This document shows positions 34,786 through 43,788 of a DNA stretch of 64,000 nucleotides, one piece after another. A program made the position numbers and the translations under genes. The stretch's first letter is position 1, and every line of letters starts with the position of its first letter. The notes beneath the pieces are model-generated. The model saw only the letters and a program-made list of their open reading frames with translations. It did no database searches and was not told the origin of the DNA. Origin of the DNA: JAJPKK01 sp963787675 (GTDB taxonomy: Bacteria; Pseudomonadota; Alphaproteobacteria; Rhizobiales; Xanthobacteraceae); NCBI GenBank assembly GCA_963787675.1, contig CAWBDV010000006.1, forward strand, positions 186,001 to 250,000. The letters are read 5' to 3'.

Positions 34786-35802
34786 TCAGTTTGATACACG
34801 CCCAAGCAGATTGGCCGGCTTTCCGGTCGCCGCTGACAGATAGCTCATGTCCACGAAGTCGGGGACCCGCGCGCTCTGATCGGTCTTGCTGAAACCGAAG
34901 GCTGGCCCTTCCTTCGCAACATTGACCATCGCTCGGAGGTCGGTGCGCACGTCCCAGACACCGTGCTTCCACGCTTCGGCGATCACGTCCTTATTCACGC
35001 CAGTGTACTCCGTGATCAGACTGACCGCCTTCTCCGGATTGTTGACATAGAAGTCCATCGAAGCGGTGTAGGCCTTGAGAAACTGGACCGCAGCTTCACG
35101 GTTCTTGAGAAACTCCGTATTGGCGGCCAGCACTTGGTTTCCGCTGCCGTACTTTTGCGTGGACCCAATGTCGCAGCAGTCCGGATAATACCCAAAGCCC
35201 TCCACGATGGCGCGATCAATCACCGGCGACCACAACGCGAGCCCGTCGAGGTCGCCGTTCTTAAGCGCCTGCAATTCGGCCGGCCCCGCGGACGTGATGT
35301 TGACGAGATTGACCTTGCCGAGATCGACGCCCTGTTCCCGCGCTGCAAGCGTGAACAGTATCGCCACATAACTCCCCGGAGGGCGCCCAATGCGCTTTCC
35401 CTCCAAGTCCTTCCATGACTTGATGTCGACGCCCTTGCGCATGATCAGATTCTGGCCGCCCAGCTGCTCGCCGGCGATGATCTTGACGTTCCCGACGTTC
35501 TGCTCGGCCATGATCGCAGCGCTCTGGTAGCCGAGCGTGCCGACTTCCACGCCGCTCTGCAGATTGCGCTGCATGTCGGCATTGGTCAGCGCGGCAACCA
35601 GCTCAACTCGGAACCCCGCCTGCTCGGCAAACGGCTTGATGCCCCAGAGTGGGATGCCGCTGACGCTGCGAGCGACCGTTATTCGGATCGGCCTCAACTC
35701 GACGGCACGCGTGTCGAACGGCAACGATATGGCAGCCGCGAGCAGCGCAGCTGCGGCTAGCATCACCAATCGATGGTCCAAGCCAGACACTCTCGTTCGC
35801 AT
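34786..35802 (-). CDS. Periplasmic binding protein of a TauA/SsuA/NMT1-type ABC importer, solitary
   Basis: A 338-residue secreted binding protein. Signal sequence includes LVMLAAAALLAAAISLPFDT. Family motifs: ITVARSVSGIPLWGIKPFAE, LGYQSAAIMAEQNVGNVKII, DLEGKRIGRPPGSYVAILFT, AELQALKNGDLDGLALWSPV. It is a clear paralogue of the protein at 40600: both share MAEQNV, the SWKDLEGK and LQALKNGDLDGL motifs, and an unusual YYP-x-CCDI segment. It has no permease or ATPase beside it and may feed the importer at 41626-43286. It faces away from the decarboxylase operon. Confidence 0.88.
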   Translation of the reverse strand: MRTRVSGLDHRLVMLAAAALLAAAISLPFDTRAVELRPIRITVARSVSGIPLWGIKPFAEQAGFRVELVAALTNADMQRNLQSGVEVGTLGYQSAAIMAEQNVGNVKIIAGEQLGGQNLIMRKGVDIKSWKDLEGKRIGRPPGSYVAILFTLAAREQGVDLGKVNLVNITSAGPAELQALKNGDLDGLALWSPVIDRAIVEGFGYYPDCCDIGSTQKYGSGNQVLAANTEFLKNREAAVQFLKAYTASMDFYVNNPEKAVSLITEYTGVNKDVIAEAWKHGVWDVRTDLRAMVNVAKEGPAFGFSKTDQSARVPDFVDMSYLSAATGKPANLLGRVSN

Positions 35803-35924
35803 ATAATTTCTAAGCTCCGGTGACGAATTGAGATGTTAGGGCAGGCCTGAAGTGAAGTCACGACGATACGGCGTTGCATTTGCGGTTGCTGCGTGAGACG
35901 GATGGGGCCGACGAGGAAGTGTTG

Positions 35925-36893
35925 ATGTCCACAAAAAGCAAAGAAAGGATCGTTGCGGTCGAGGAACATTTCTGGATCCCCGAACTGCGCGATCGCTACA
36001 GTGGTCCCCGTGGCATCTCAGCACATACGCCGGCGCGCCAGCTCGACGATCTTGGCGAAATCCGTTTGCGTGACATGGACGCTGCGGGCATCGATGTGCA
36101 GGTGATCTCCCACATGCAGCCGGGCACGCAAATTTTCGACCCGGAGACCGCGATCGCCCTGGCGCGTAAGGCAAATGACGCCCTCTATGCGGCAACCAGC
36201 GCTCACCCGACGCGCTTTGCCGGTTTCGCCGAGCTGCCGACCGTCGATCCCAAAGCCGCGGCCGACGAACTTGAGAGGGCCATTACGCGTTTGCAGTTCA
36301 AAGGGGCCCTCATCAATGGCCTGACAGCTGGGGCGTTTCTCGATGACAGGCGCTTTTGGTGCATTTTCGAACGCGCTCAAACACTCGACGTACCGATCTA
36401 CTTGCATCCGGGAATTCCGCACCCTGCTGTGACCGAGGCCTACTATTCCGATCACCGGCGGGGCGACTTTCCGTTTCTCTCGGTCGCATGGGGGTTCACA
36501 GCCGAGACGGCTATCCACGCGATCCGGCTCATCGTCAGCGGGGTTTTCGATGCCCACCCACGGCTGAAGATCATCCTCGGCCATCTCGGCGAGACCATTC
36601 CCTTCACTCTGTGGCGGTGCGACTGGCTGGTGAATCATGTCGGCGCGAAATCCGGTTTCGCCGACACGTTTCGCGAGCATTTCTACGTCACCACCAGCGG
36701 CGATTTTCAAAAGACAGCTCTGGTCTGCGCCATCGCAGAGTTGGGTATCGACAGGATCATGTTCGCGGTCGATTATCCCTACAATGCGAACGCCGAAGGG
36801 GTCGCGTTTGTGCGTTCAGCGCCACTCAGCGACGCAGACAAGGAGAAAGTTTTTCACGGCAACGCCGACCGCCTGCTACGTCTTCAGACGTGA
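35925..36893 (+). CDS. Amidohydrolase_2-family decarboxylase (ACMSD / gamma-resorcylate decarboxylase type)
   Basis: A 322-residue TIM-barrel enzyme of the ACMSD branch. The first metal site reads VAVEEHFWIPEL (E-x-H form, as in gamma-resorcylate and related non-oxidative decarboxylases, rather than H-x-H), His in PIYLHPGIPHPAV, KIILGHLGETIPF, and the catalytic Asp in DRIMFAVDYPYNANAEG. Substrates in the family are aromatic or muconate-type acids. ATG at 35925 follows GAGGAAG. It is the first gene of a rightward operon with a flavin monooxygenase, a hydrolase, a creatinase-like protein and an ABC importer, so it probably decarboxylates an intermediate of that route. Confidence 0.88.
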   Translation: MSTKSKERIVAVEEHFWIPELRDRYSGPRGISAHTPARQLDDLGEIRLRDMDAAGIDVQVISHMQPGTQIFDPETAIALARKANDALYAATSAHPTRFAGFAELPTVDPKAAADELERAITRLQFKGALINGLTAGAFLDDRRFWCIFERAQTLDVPIYLHPGIPHPAVTEAYYSDHRRGDFPFLSVAWGFTAETAIHAIRLIVSGVFDAHPRLKIILGHLGETIPFTLWRCDWLVNHVGAKSGFADTFREHFYVTTSGDFQKTALVCAIAELGIDRIMFAVDYPYNANAEGVAFVRSAPLSDADKEKVFHGNADRLLRLQT

Positions 36894-36961
36894 GGTCTAA
36901 TTCCTGAGGGACACCCGGGCATTCGCAGCGCGCCGTCGTGCGCGCGCCAAGGAAAACAAAG

Positions 36962-38116
36962 ATGGAGCGCGTGCCAAATCCCATCGTCGGGCCCAACAAA
37001 TTCAAGTTCGGGCTGTTCAACGCCAACTGCGATGGTGGCTTTGCCATCAGCAAAGCCCCCGAGCGCTGGCGCGGCGAATGGGACGACATTGTCAAAGCTT
37101 GCGTGATGGCCGACGAAGCCGGCATCGACTTCATACTTCCCGTGGCGAAATGGCGTGGCCTCGCCGGCGCGGCCGACAATCTCGGACGCTCGTTCGAGAC
37201 CATGACTCATAGTGCCGCCATCGGCGCGGTAACCAAGCGGATCGGGGTGTTCTCCACCATCCACGTGCCGCTGGCGACGCCGGCTTTCATTGCCAAAGCC
37301 ATCGCAACCATCGATCACGTGACCCACGGTCGCGCTGGGCTCAATATCGTCTGCGGCTGGAATCAAGATGAATTCAACGTGCACGGCGTGACGATCGATC
37401 CGGAGCGCCGTTACGACCAGGGGCTCGAGTGGTTCAAGATTTACGCCAAGCTGTTGGAAGGCGGGCCGCCATTCGACTGGGACGGCGAGTTCTACAAACT
37501 CCGCGGCGTGACCACGAATCCGCTCACCGTGCAGCGGCCGCGGCCGCCGATCATGTCCGCCGGCTTCTCACCGAAGGGGCGTGACTTTGCCGCCCAGACG
37601 GCCGACCTTCTGTTTACCTCGGTGTCAAACATGGAACGGGCGCCAGCGATTGTGAAAAGCGTGCACGATTTCGCTGCGCGCTATGGTCGCAACATCGCGG
37701 TCTTCACCACCTGTCATATCGTTTGCCGTCCCACCCGCAAGGAGGCTGAGGAGTTTTACTATTATTATGCGGAGGAAATGGCCGATCGGGAATCACTTGC
37801 TTACATCGTCGAGCAGAAGGTTGCGACCGCGGGCAGCGATACTTCAAGGACCGAGCGACCGGACACCAACCCGGAGGCTAATACGCGCAAGCGCGGCAAG
37901 GTCTATCCGGGCACCTTCCCGGGCTGCTACGTCATCGTCGGCACGCCGGACGACGTCGCTGACGAGATGCTCGAGATGAGCGCCGCCGGGCTTGCCGGCG
38001 CGTCGATCTGCTTTCTCGATTATCTCGCCGCGATGCCGTATTTCATCGAGGAGGTTCTGCCGCGTCTGGAGCGTGCCGGTTTGCGCGAGCAACCTCGCGC
38101 AACGCATGCGGCTTGA
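36962..38116 (+). CDS. LLM-class flavin-dependent monooxygenase (RutA-like)
   Basis: A 384-residue bacterial-luciferase-family enzyme. Recognisable blocks: KFGLFNANCDGGFAISKAPE, EAGIDFILPVAKWRGLAGAA, VFSTIHVPLATPAFIAKAIA, ITHGRAGLNIVCGWNQ-type sequence (here VTHGRAGLNIVCGWNQDEF) and PPIMSAGFSPKGRDFAAQTA. This pattern is closest to pyrimidine oxygenase RutA and dimethylsulfide-type monooxygenases, which use FMNH2 and O2 to oxidise or open a ring. A flavin reductase gene is not adjacent. ATG at 36962 fits the family N-terminus. Second gene of the operon, 68 bases after the decarboxylase. Confidence 0.9.
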   Translation: MERVPNPIVGPNKFKFGLFNANCDGGFAISKAPERWRGEWDDIVKACVMADEAGIDFILPVAKWRGLAGAADNLGRSFETMTHSAAIGAVTKRIGVFSTIHVPLATPAFIAKAIATIDHVTHGRAGLNIVCGWNQDEFNVHGVTIDPERRYDQGLEWFKIYAKLLEGGPPFDWDGEFYKLRGVTTNPLTVQRPRPPIMSAGFSPKGRDFAAQTADLLFTSVSNMERAPAIVKSVHDFAARYGRNIAVFTTCHIVCRPTRKEAEEFYYYYAEEMADRESLAYIVEQKVATAGSDTSRTERPDTNPEANTRKRGKVYPGTFPGCYVIVGTPDDVADEMLEMSAAGLAGASICFLDYLAAMPYFIEEVLPRLERAGLREQPRATHAA

Positions 38117-38213
38117 TCCGGGCGCACCGATGTGTACGCGACAAGGCGCACCTTGACACTTCCTTGCACCGCTTCCTAGGCTCTGCTTTGCCGGTGTTCT
38201 GGGAATTATCCTG

Positions 38214-39284
38214 ATGCGCGATCCGCAGGTGGATATCGTCTTCTCCCACATGACGCCACGCTATGTGGCGACGGGCGTTGATCCGAACGATCTGCAACGA
38301 CTGAAGGAGCAGATCGAGCGCTGGGATGACTGGTGTCGTATTTGGTCCGAGCATGCGGCGCGCCACGAACATCAGGCGTTTGATGCGGCAAGGCTCGGTC
38401 GCAAGATCACTGCCGCCGAATCCAACCTGCGCGCATCAATCTACTATCATTATGCGAAACACCTCTTCGCGCACGACCCCGATCAGTATCTTGCCGCACA
38501 TCGTCGCATGCTCGCGTGCTATCAGGCCGGTGTCGCTCTTCTCGACCCGCCGCTTGAGCGCGTGGTCATCCCGTTTGGGGCGGAAACGCTGATCGGCAAC
38601 TTGCGCCGTCCAGCGCATGTGGATCGGCCGCCGGTCGCGATTATTTTGCCGGGCCTTGATGCCTGCAAGGAAGAGTTGCACGCGTGGTGCGAAGCCTTCG
38701 TGCTGCGTGGCATGGCAACGCTGGCAATTGACGGACCGGGACAAGGCGAGACCGCTTTTCGGCTACCCATCACGACGGAGTGGGGCAAGGTCATCGGCGC
38801 CGTAATCGACATGCTCGAGGCCCGCAGCGACGTAGATGGCCGCAACGTCGCTGTCGTCGGGCAGAGTCTTGGTGCACTCTATGCGCCACTGGCCGCCGCT
38901 TTCGAGCCGCGCCTCAAAGCTTGCGTGTCGAATTGCGGGCCTTTCGATTTCGGTCCCGTCCTGCCGACGATGCCGGCAGCATCACAGGAGACGTTCCGGG
39001 CCAGGAGCCACGCCGAGACGCTTGCGGAGGCCTACGATATCGCGCGCGGCCTGACGCTCGAGGGCGTTGCCCATCGTATCCAATGCCCGCTCCTCGTTGT
39101 TTTCGGAGCCGGAGACAAATTGATTCCGGCAAGCGAAGGGGAGCGCCTGGCGCGCGCTGCCTCAGGACCAAGCGACTTCGTCGTCTTCGACGAAGGCAAT
39201 CACGTGTGCTTCAATATCAGCTACAAGTTTCGTCCCCTGACCGCCGACTGGACCGCCGAGCACCTGGGCGTCGCGGCGCACTGA
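38214..39284 (+). CDS. Alpha/beta hydrolase resembling 2,6-dihydroxypseudooxynicotine hydrolase
   Basis: A 356-residue hydrolase with a helical N-terminal domain (residues 1-120, many Arg/His) and a C-terminal alpha/beta fold. Catalytic elements: acidic/oxyanion region ILPGLDACKEELHAWCEAF, nucleophile Ser in VAVVGQSLGALYAPLAA, Asp in VVFGAGDKLIPASEGERLA, His in VVFDEGNHVCFN. This layout, with the Glu-containing LPGxxxxKEE motif, is that of C-C bond hydrolases such as the nicotine-pathway DHPON hydrolase and of FrsA-like esterases. It could cleave the ring-opened product of the preceding monooxygenase. Third gene of the operon. Confidence 0.84.
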   Translation: MRDPQVDIVFSHMTPRYVATGVDPNDLQRLKEQIERWDDWCRIWSEHAARHEHQAFDAARLGRKITAAESNLRASIYYHYAKHLFAHDPDQYLAAHRRMLACYQAGVALLDPPLERVVIPFGAETLIGNLRRPAHVDRPPVAIILPGLDACKEELHAWCEAFVLRGMATLAIDGPGQGETAFRLPITTEWGKVIGAVIDMLEARSDVDGRNVAVVGQSLGALYAPLAAAFEPRLKACVSNCGPFDFGPVLPTMPAASQETFRARSHAETLAEAYDIARGLTLEGVAHRIQCPLLVVFGAGDKLIPASEGERLARAASGPSDFVVFDEGNHVCFNISYKFRPLTADWTAEHLGVAAH

Positions 39285-39324
39285 CCTGCGCCCGCGTCCT
39301 TGGACGGCAACGGAGGAAGATGTA

Positions 39325-40578
39325 ATGCCCCCTGGCTCCTATGCCCTTGCCAATCCTTTTGGCGTCGGCGGCACCGATTATCTGGCGGGCATCGATTTCG
39401 AACGGATGCGGGCTCAGCGCCTTCGCAAAGCACAGGAAGCCCTCAAACGACATAATCTCGCAGCGGCCTTGTTCGTACGCCACGAAAACCTTCGCTACAC
39501 CGTGGCGGTCAAGGGACACGCGTTCTGTCCTCAACTTAGCTACGCGCTGGTCTTCGCCGACCACGATCCGATTCTTTACGAGCTGGGCGACATGGTCGAG
39601 CATCAGAAGCACTATTGCCCGTGGCTCAAGCCTGAAAACATTCGTTTTTCCTATTGCTGGCTCGATTCAATCTGCGGCCCCGAGGGGGCGCAGACTGAGG
39701 CTCGCTGCTTCGCCCAAGCGATCGCAGCCGATCTCAAGGCAAACGGCGTATTCGGCGAGCGCATCGGCGTTGATATGCTCGACGAACCGGGTCGGGCGGC
39801 GTTGCGCAGTGAGAATATCGAGCTCGTCGATGTAAAGCCGGCGATTATGGAAGCGCGACGCTGCAAGACGCCCGACGAGGTCGCGTGCATTGAAACGGCG
39901 ATCGCCATTTCGAATAACGGTTACACGAGCTTCATGGACTTCAAGCCTGGGCTGCGCGAGCGCGATGGCGGCGCCGCCATGCACGCAGCGATGATCCGCG
40001 CTGGCGCCGAATTTGCTTCCGGCGGTGTGCGCTCAAAGCTGAATACCTATGATGTTTATCATCACGGCAACACCGATCGCATTGTCGATGCCGGCGATCT
40101 CGCCGTCGTGAACACCTGTGGGACGACCTTCGCCGGATATCGTGTTTGCATCTATCGCAGCTTCATTGTCGGGCGCAAACCGAACCAAAAGGAGCGCGAC
40201 TTTTATGCGCGCTGCCGCGAACGTGTGTACGGGATCATCGAAGGCATCAAGCCGGGGGCCACGACCGCCCAAGCGGCAAAGGCATTGTTGCCGTCGAACA
40301 CATGGGGCTATCCAGCGGAACAATCCCTACTGGTCGCCGAAGTCGGGCACGGCATCGGTATGACCTATGAGGAGCCCGTCATCAGCCGTATCTGGTCATT
40401 CGATCATCCCCAGGTGTTCGAGCCGGGCATGGTAATCGCCGTCGAGTGCCGCGAAGGCGAATGGGGGTACGGAGGCGTGCGCCTCGAAGAAATGGTGTTG
40501 GTGACCGAGACGGGCCACCGCATCCTCAGCACCTGGCCATCGGATGAAATCATTCCGGTCGCGAGTGTCCTTAGCTGA
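39325..40578 (+). CDS. M24-family creatinase-like protein lacking the metal-ligand aspartates
   Basis: A 417-residue pita-bread protein. N-terminal domain: DFERMRAQRLRKAQEALKRH and AALFVRHENLRYTVAVKGHA. In the catalytic domain the usual Asp pair is lost: the strand reads DLAVVNTCGTTFAGYRVCIY where peptidases have VVxDxG and a second Asp about 11 residues later. His is kept in EVGHGIGMTYEEPVISR and Glu in GMVIAVECREGEWGYGGVRL. Loss of the metal site is the state of creatinase, which hydrolyses a C-N bond without metal. Given the operon (monooxygenase, hydrolase, decarboxylase, importer), a non-peptidase C-N hydrolase role is more likely than a dipeptidase one. Confidence 0.86.
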   Translation: MPPGSYALANPFGVGGTDYLAGIDFERMRAQRLRKAQEALKRHNLAAALFVRHENLRYTVAVKGHAFCPQLSYALVFADHDPILYELGDMVEHQKHYCPWLKPENIRFSYCWLDSICGPEGAQTEARCFAQAIAADLKANGVFGERIGVDMLDEPGRAALRSENIELVDVKPAIMEARRCKTPDEVACIETAIAISNNGYTSFMDFKPGLRERDGGAAMHAAMIRAGAEFASGGVRSKLNTYDVYHHGNTDRIVDAGDLAVVNTCGTTFAGYRVCIYRSFIVGRKPNQKERDFYARCRERVYGIIEGIKPGATTAQAAKALLPSNTWGYPAEQSLLVAEVGHGIGMTYEEPVISRIWSFDHPQVFEPGMVIAVECREGEWGYGGVRLEEMVLVTETGHRILSTWPSDEIIPVASVLS

Positions 40579-40599
40579 GGCCATCAGAAGGAGCGGATC

Positions 40600-41616
40600 A
40601 TGAAGAGATGGCGCAGGGTTGCCGTCGCGATAAGCGCATTCGCAGGCGTGGCATTGGCGGTGCCTCAATTCTACGTGCCCGCAGCGAGTGCGCAGACGGA
40701 AAAGAAAGTGATCCGGATTGCTTCAGCACGCGGGATAAATTTCGTCGCGCTGTGGGGACTTGGACCGTTCGCGGAAAAATATGGCCTGCGAACGGAAATG
40801 GTGCCCGCGATGACGAACGCGGACCAGCAGCGCGCGTTGCAGGTCGGCGGCGCGGATGTGGTAACGCTTGGTTATCAGAACCCCGCCATCATGGCGGAAC
40901 AGAACGTCGCCAATGTGAAGATCATTTCGGGTATCTACCTTGGCGGCCAAAACCTGATCGTGCGCAAGGGCGTCGAGGTAAAGTCATGGAAGGATCTCGA
41001 GGGCAAGAAAATCGGACGCGCACCGGGTACTTTCGCGCAGATCGTCTTTATCCTTGCGGCCGAGGCGAATGGCGTTGACGTTTCCAGGATAAATCTCATC
41101 AACGTCACCGCGGCAGGAACTGCGGAGTTGCAGGCGCTTAAGAACGGCGATCTTGATGGCCTCGTCATGTTCTCGCCGACTGTCGATCGTGGCGTCGTTG
41201 AGGGCTACGCCTATTACCCGCCTTGCTGCGACATTTCCTCGACCAAGACTTTCGGCGGTCGCAACCAGATTCTCGGCGCCACCAGCGAATTCCTTAAGGA
41301 CCGCGAGACGGCGGTGAAATTTCTCAAGGCCTATATCGAGGCGCAGAATTATTACGTGCAGAACCGCGACAAGGCTATCGAAGTCATCACTCAGTTCACG
41401 GGGGTCAGCAAAGACGTCATCAACGAGGCCTTGAAGCATGCGAAGATCGTCTATCAGGTCGATATAAAGACCGCCGTCGCCGTGGCCAAGGAAGGACCAA
41501 AATTCGGCTTCACCAAAGCTGACATGAGCGAAAAGGTCCCTTCCTACTTTGATCTCAGCTATCTCGCCGCGGCCACTGGAGAGCCGGTCGCGCAACTCGA
41601 CAGCGATGGACACTAG
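40600..41616 (+). CDS. Periplasmic binding protein of a TauA/SsuA/NMT1-type ABC importer
   Basis: A 338-residue secreted binding protein that opens the importer gene set. Signal peptide AVAISAFAGVALAVPQFYVP then AASAQ. Motifs: IRIASARGINFVALWGLGPF, LGYQNPAIMAEQNVANVKII, DLEGKKIGRAPGTFAQIVFI, AELQALKNGDLDGLVMFSPT and an unusual YYPPCCDISS with adjacent cysteines. It is a paralogue of the solitary protein at 34786. The start ATG at 40600 follows AGAAGGAG. Ligand unknown; the operon suggests an N-containing organic compound. Confidence 0.92.
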   Translation: MKRWRRVAVAISAFAGVALAVPQFYVPAASAQTEKKVIRIASARGINFVALWGLGPFAEKYGLRTEMVPAMTNADQQRALQVGGADVVTLGYQNPAIMAEQNVANVKIISGIYLGGQNLIVRKGVEVKSWKDLEGKKIGRAPGTFAQIVFILAAEANGVDVSRINLINVTAAGTAELQALKNGDLDGLVMFSPTVDRGVVEGYAYYPPCCDISSTKTFGGRNQILGATSEFLKDRETAVKFLKAYIEAQNYYVQNRDKAIEVITQFTGVSKDVINEALKHAKIVYQVDIKTAVAVAKEGPKFGFTKADMSEKVPSYFDLSYLAAATGEPVAQLDSDGH

Positions 41617-41625
41617 GCACAGCGC

Positions 41626-42495
41626 GTGACCGCCCACGAAACGTTGCCATCGACGGCCAGCAGGCCCGCACGGCGGATAACTGCGACGCGCATTCCCAAA
41701 CGGATCGGTTGGGAGCGCGCGGCGCGGCGCGCAGTGTTGCCGGTGGCGCTGCTCGCGTTTTGGCAATACGCCTCGTCGGCCGGTCTCTTCGATCCAAGCT
41801 TCGTCCCTTCCCCGATGGCGGTGGTCAGCGCGTGGTGGCAATGGATTTTCGGGCCGCGGTCGGACCTCGCCTGGTATTCCGGCACGTGGCTCGAATACGT
41901 CGGGCTCAGCACCTGGCGTGTCTTGCTTGGTTTTGCGATAGCAGCAGTCGCTGGAGTAACGGTCGGCATCCTTATCGGTTGGTTTGAGATCGCGAAGGAC
42001 GTCCTCGATCCGATCGTGCAGGGATTGCGTCCGATCCCGATGACGGCGTGGCTGCCGTTCGCGACGTTCATTTTCGGCATTCGAGAAGGCGCCGCCGTCT
42101 TTCTCATCGCCATGGGCTCCTTTTTCCCCATTGCGGTGAGTTGCGCGATCGGCGCCGAACAAACCCCGAAGAACCTCGTACGCGCCGCACTGATGCTCGG
42201 CACGCCGCCGCGCCGGCTGCTGCTGCGTGTGGTGCTGCCTTCCGCCCTACCTTACATTTTCAACGGACTTCGGGTCGGCCTCGGCATCGCCTGGGTGCTG
42301 GTCATCGTTTCGGAGATGCTGGCGGTCAAAGGCGGTATCGGCTACGCCATGTGGACGGCTTACCAATTCGTGCGCATCGATCTCATCATTGCTGCGATGT
42401 TCACCATGGGTCTGCTGGGGCTCGTCAGCGACCGGCTTCTGCTGCTGCTCAATCGGAGACTGCTGCGATGGAATACGGGCCTGCGGGCACGCTAG
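41626..42495 (+). CDS. ABC importer permease (TauC/SsuC type)
   Basis: A 289-residue inner-membrane permease with about six helices. The family loop EQTPKNLVRAALMLGTPPRR and the following LPSALPYIFNGLRVGLGIAW are the binding-protein-dependent transport signature; LGFAIAAVAGVTVGILIGWF is an early helix. GTG at 41626, 9 bases after the binding-protein stop, is the start. Its 3' end overlaps the ATPase gene by 28 bases. Confidence 0.92.
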   Translation: MTAHETLPSTASRPARRITATRIPKRIGWERAARRAVLPVALLAFWQYASSAGLFDPSFVPSPMAVVSAWWQWIFGPRSDLAWYSGTWLEYVGLSTWRVLLGFAIAAVAGVTVGILIGWFEIAKDVLDPIVQGLRPIPMTAWLPFATFIFGIREGAAVFLIAMGSFFPIAVSCAIGAEQTPKNLVRAALMLGTPPRRLLLRVVLPSALPYIFNGLRVGLGIAWVLVIVSEMLAVKGGIGYAMWTAYQFVRIDLIIAAMFTMGLLGLVSDRLLLLLNRRLLRWNTGLRAR

Positions 42496-43286
42496 ATGCG
42501 GGCGGCGCCGGCCGGATCGAATGCAAGGCCGTGCGCAAGTCGTATCGCGACGCGGCCGATGGCACGGAGGTTGTGGCACTCGACGATCTCACCCTCGACA
42601 TCGCGCCGCGCGAATTTCTGACATTGCTTGGCCCGAGCGGCTGCGGAAAGTCCACTCTCCTCAACATCATCGCGGGGTTCGAGAAGCCCGATAGCGGCAA
42701 GATTCTGCTCAATGGTATTCCGATCGACCGCCCCGGTCCGGACCGCGGAGTTGTGTTTCAGGATTATGCGCTGTTTCCCTGGCTCAATATCCAACACAAC
42801 GTCGAATATGGATTGCGGGAGAAAGGCATTCCCAGGACGGAAACTCAGTCCATCGCGCAACGATATCTCGCGATGGTGGGCCTGACTGGATTCGAACGGC
42901 GTTTCCCTCATGAATTGTCCGGCGGCATGCGCCAGCGCGTCGCGCTGATCCGCGTTCTTGCGATCGACCCGAAGATCCTGCTGATGGATGAGCCCTTCGC
43001 CGCGGTTGACGCGCAGACGCGCGTCATCCTGCAAGAAGAACTGCAGCGGCTGTGGATGCAAACGCTCAAGACCGTGGTGTTCGTCACGCACAGCGTCGAC
43101 GAAGCAATCTTCCTTGCCGACAGGGTCGCCGTCATGACGGCGCGACCGGGCTTCATCAAGGCGATCGTGCCGATCGAATTGCCGCGCCCACGCGACGCGA
43201 CATCCGATGCCTTCAATCATTATCGTAAACAAATTGCGCAGCTGATCGAGAGCGAGTCACGGAAGGTTTTTGCGACAGCATCGTGA
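42468..43286 (+). CDS. ABC importer ATPase (TauB/SsuB type)
   Basis: A 272-residue ATPase. Walker A GPSGCGKSTLLNIIAG, Q-loop VVFQDYALFPWLNI, signature LSGGMRQRVALIRVLA and Walker B ILLMDEPFAAVDAQTR, followed by the switch His in VVFVTHSVDEAIFLADR. This is the nitrate/sulfonate/taurine subtype. ATG at 42468 lies inside the permease gene (28-base overlap), giving translational coupling; the longer frame upstream is only the permease read in another frame. Last gene of the importer operon. Confidence 0.93.
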   Translation: MEYGPAGTLDAGGAGRIECKAVRKSYRDAADGTEVVALDDLTLDIAPREFLTLLGPSGCGKSTLLNIIAGFEKPDSGKILLNGIPIDRPGPDRGVVFQDYALFPWLNIQHNVEYGLREKGIPRTETQSIAQRYLAMVGLTGFERRFPHELSGGMRQRVALIRVLAIDPKILLMDEPFAAVDAQTRVILQEELQRLWMQTLKTVVFVTHSVDEAIFLADRVAVMTARPGFIKAIVPIELPRPRDATSDAFNHYRKQIAQLIESESRKVFATAS

Positions 43287-43788
43287 AGCTGTGCGTGACA
43301 CAAGTTGACGCTAAAGCATGACGCAAAAAGCTTGGGGCATACCCCTTAGCCGCACGCTACGGCAAGGCGTCCATCATGGAGCGAGGAGAATTGTGGCGAA
43401 TCCAATAACCATGTGACCATCGCCGACGAGGACTATATGCTCAGCGCGGAGGGGTTCCTAATGCCCACCCGCAAGGACCAAGCGCCGCCGAACCTGCGAT
43501 ACTTTAAACAACAGCAAAAGTGATGAGGGCGCGGCCGATAGTAAGAGTGCTTGAGTGGTCAGCATCGACCCTCTGGAGATGGCCCAACTGCGACGAGGTG
43601 ATCTCGCTCCGTTAGGTCCAGTCATTGGGGTCCACCGGAAATGCTCGAGATGCCGGCCAAATGGCGCTCATGACCCGTTGCGGACATGCGGGCGCGCCGA
43701 GAACAACGGCCATGTCTTCGCCCCGACGTGTTCCTCAGCAAGAATGAAAAGCGTCCGACTGGTGGGACAGGTCAGTGCCGCGATGTGG
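43287..43788. other. Convergent intergenic region, 502 bases
   Basis: Between the ATPase gene and the autotransporter stop. Apart from a possible small frame at 43413-43523, I see no supported gene. A frame running rightward from 43555 is antisense to the autotransporter and has no domain. A short GGGG-CATA-CCCC stem at about 43335 is too weak to call a terminator. Confidence 0.4.
43413..43523 (+). CDS. Possible small protein or gene remnant
   Basis: From a GTG at 43413 (or an ATG at 43437) a frame reads VTIADEDYMLSAEGFLMP then TRKDQAPPNLRYFKQQQK and ends with TGA. The frame is open upstream but has no ATG or good ribosome site, so it may be the C-terminus of a decayed gene. The composition looks protein-like rather than random, with a Pro-rich, aromatic-Lys tail. 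I cannot assign a family. Confidence 0.3.
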   Translation: MTIADEDYMLSAEGFLMPTRKDQAPPNLRYFKQQQK

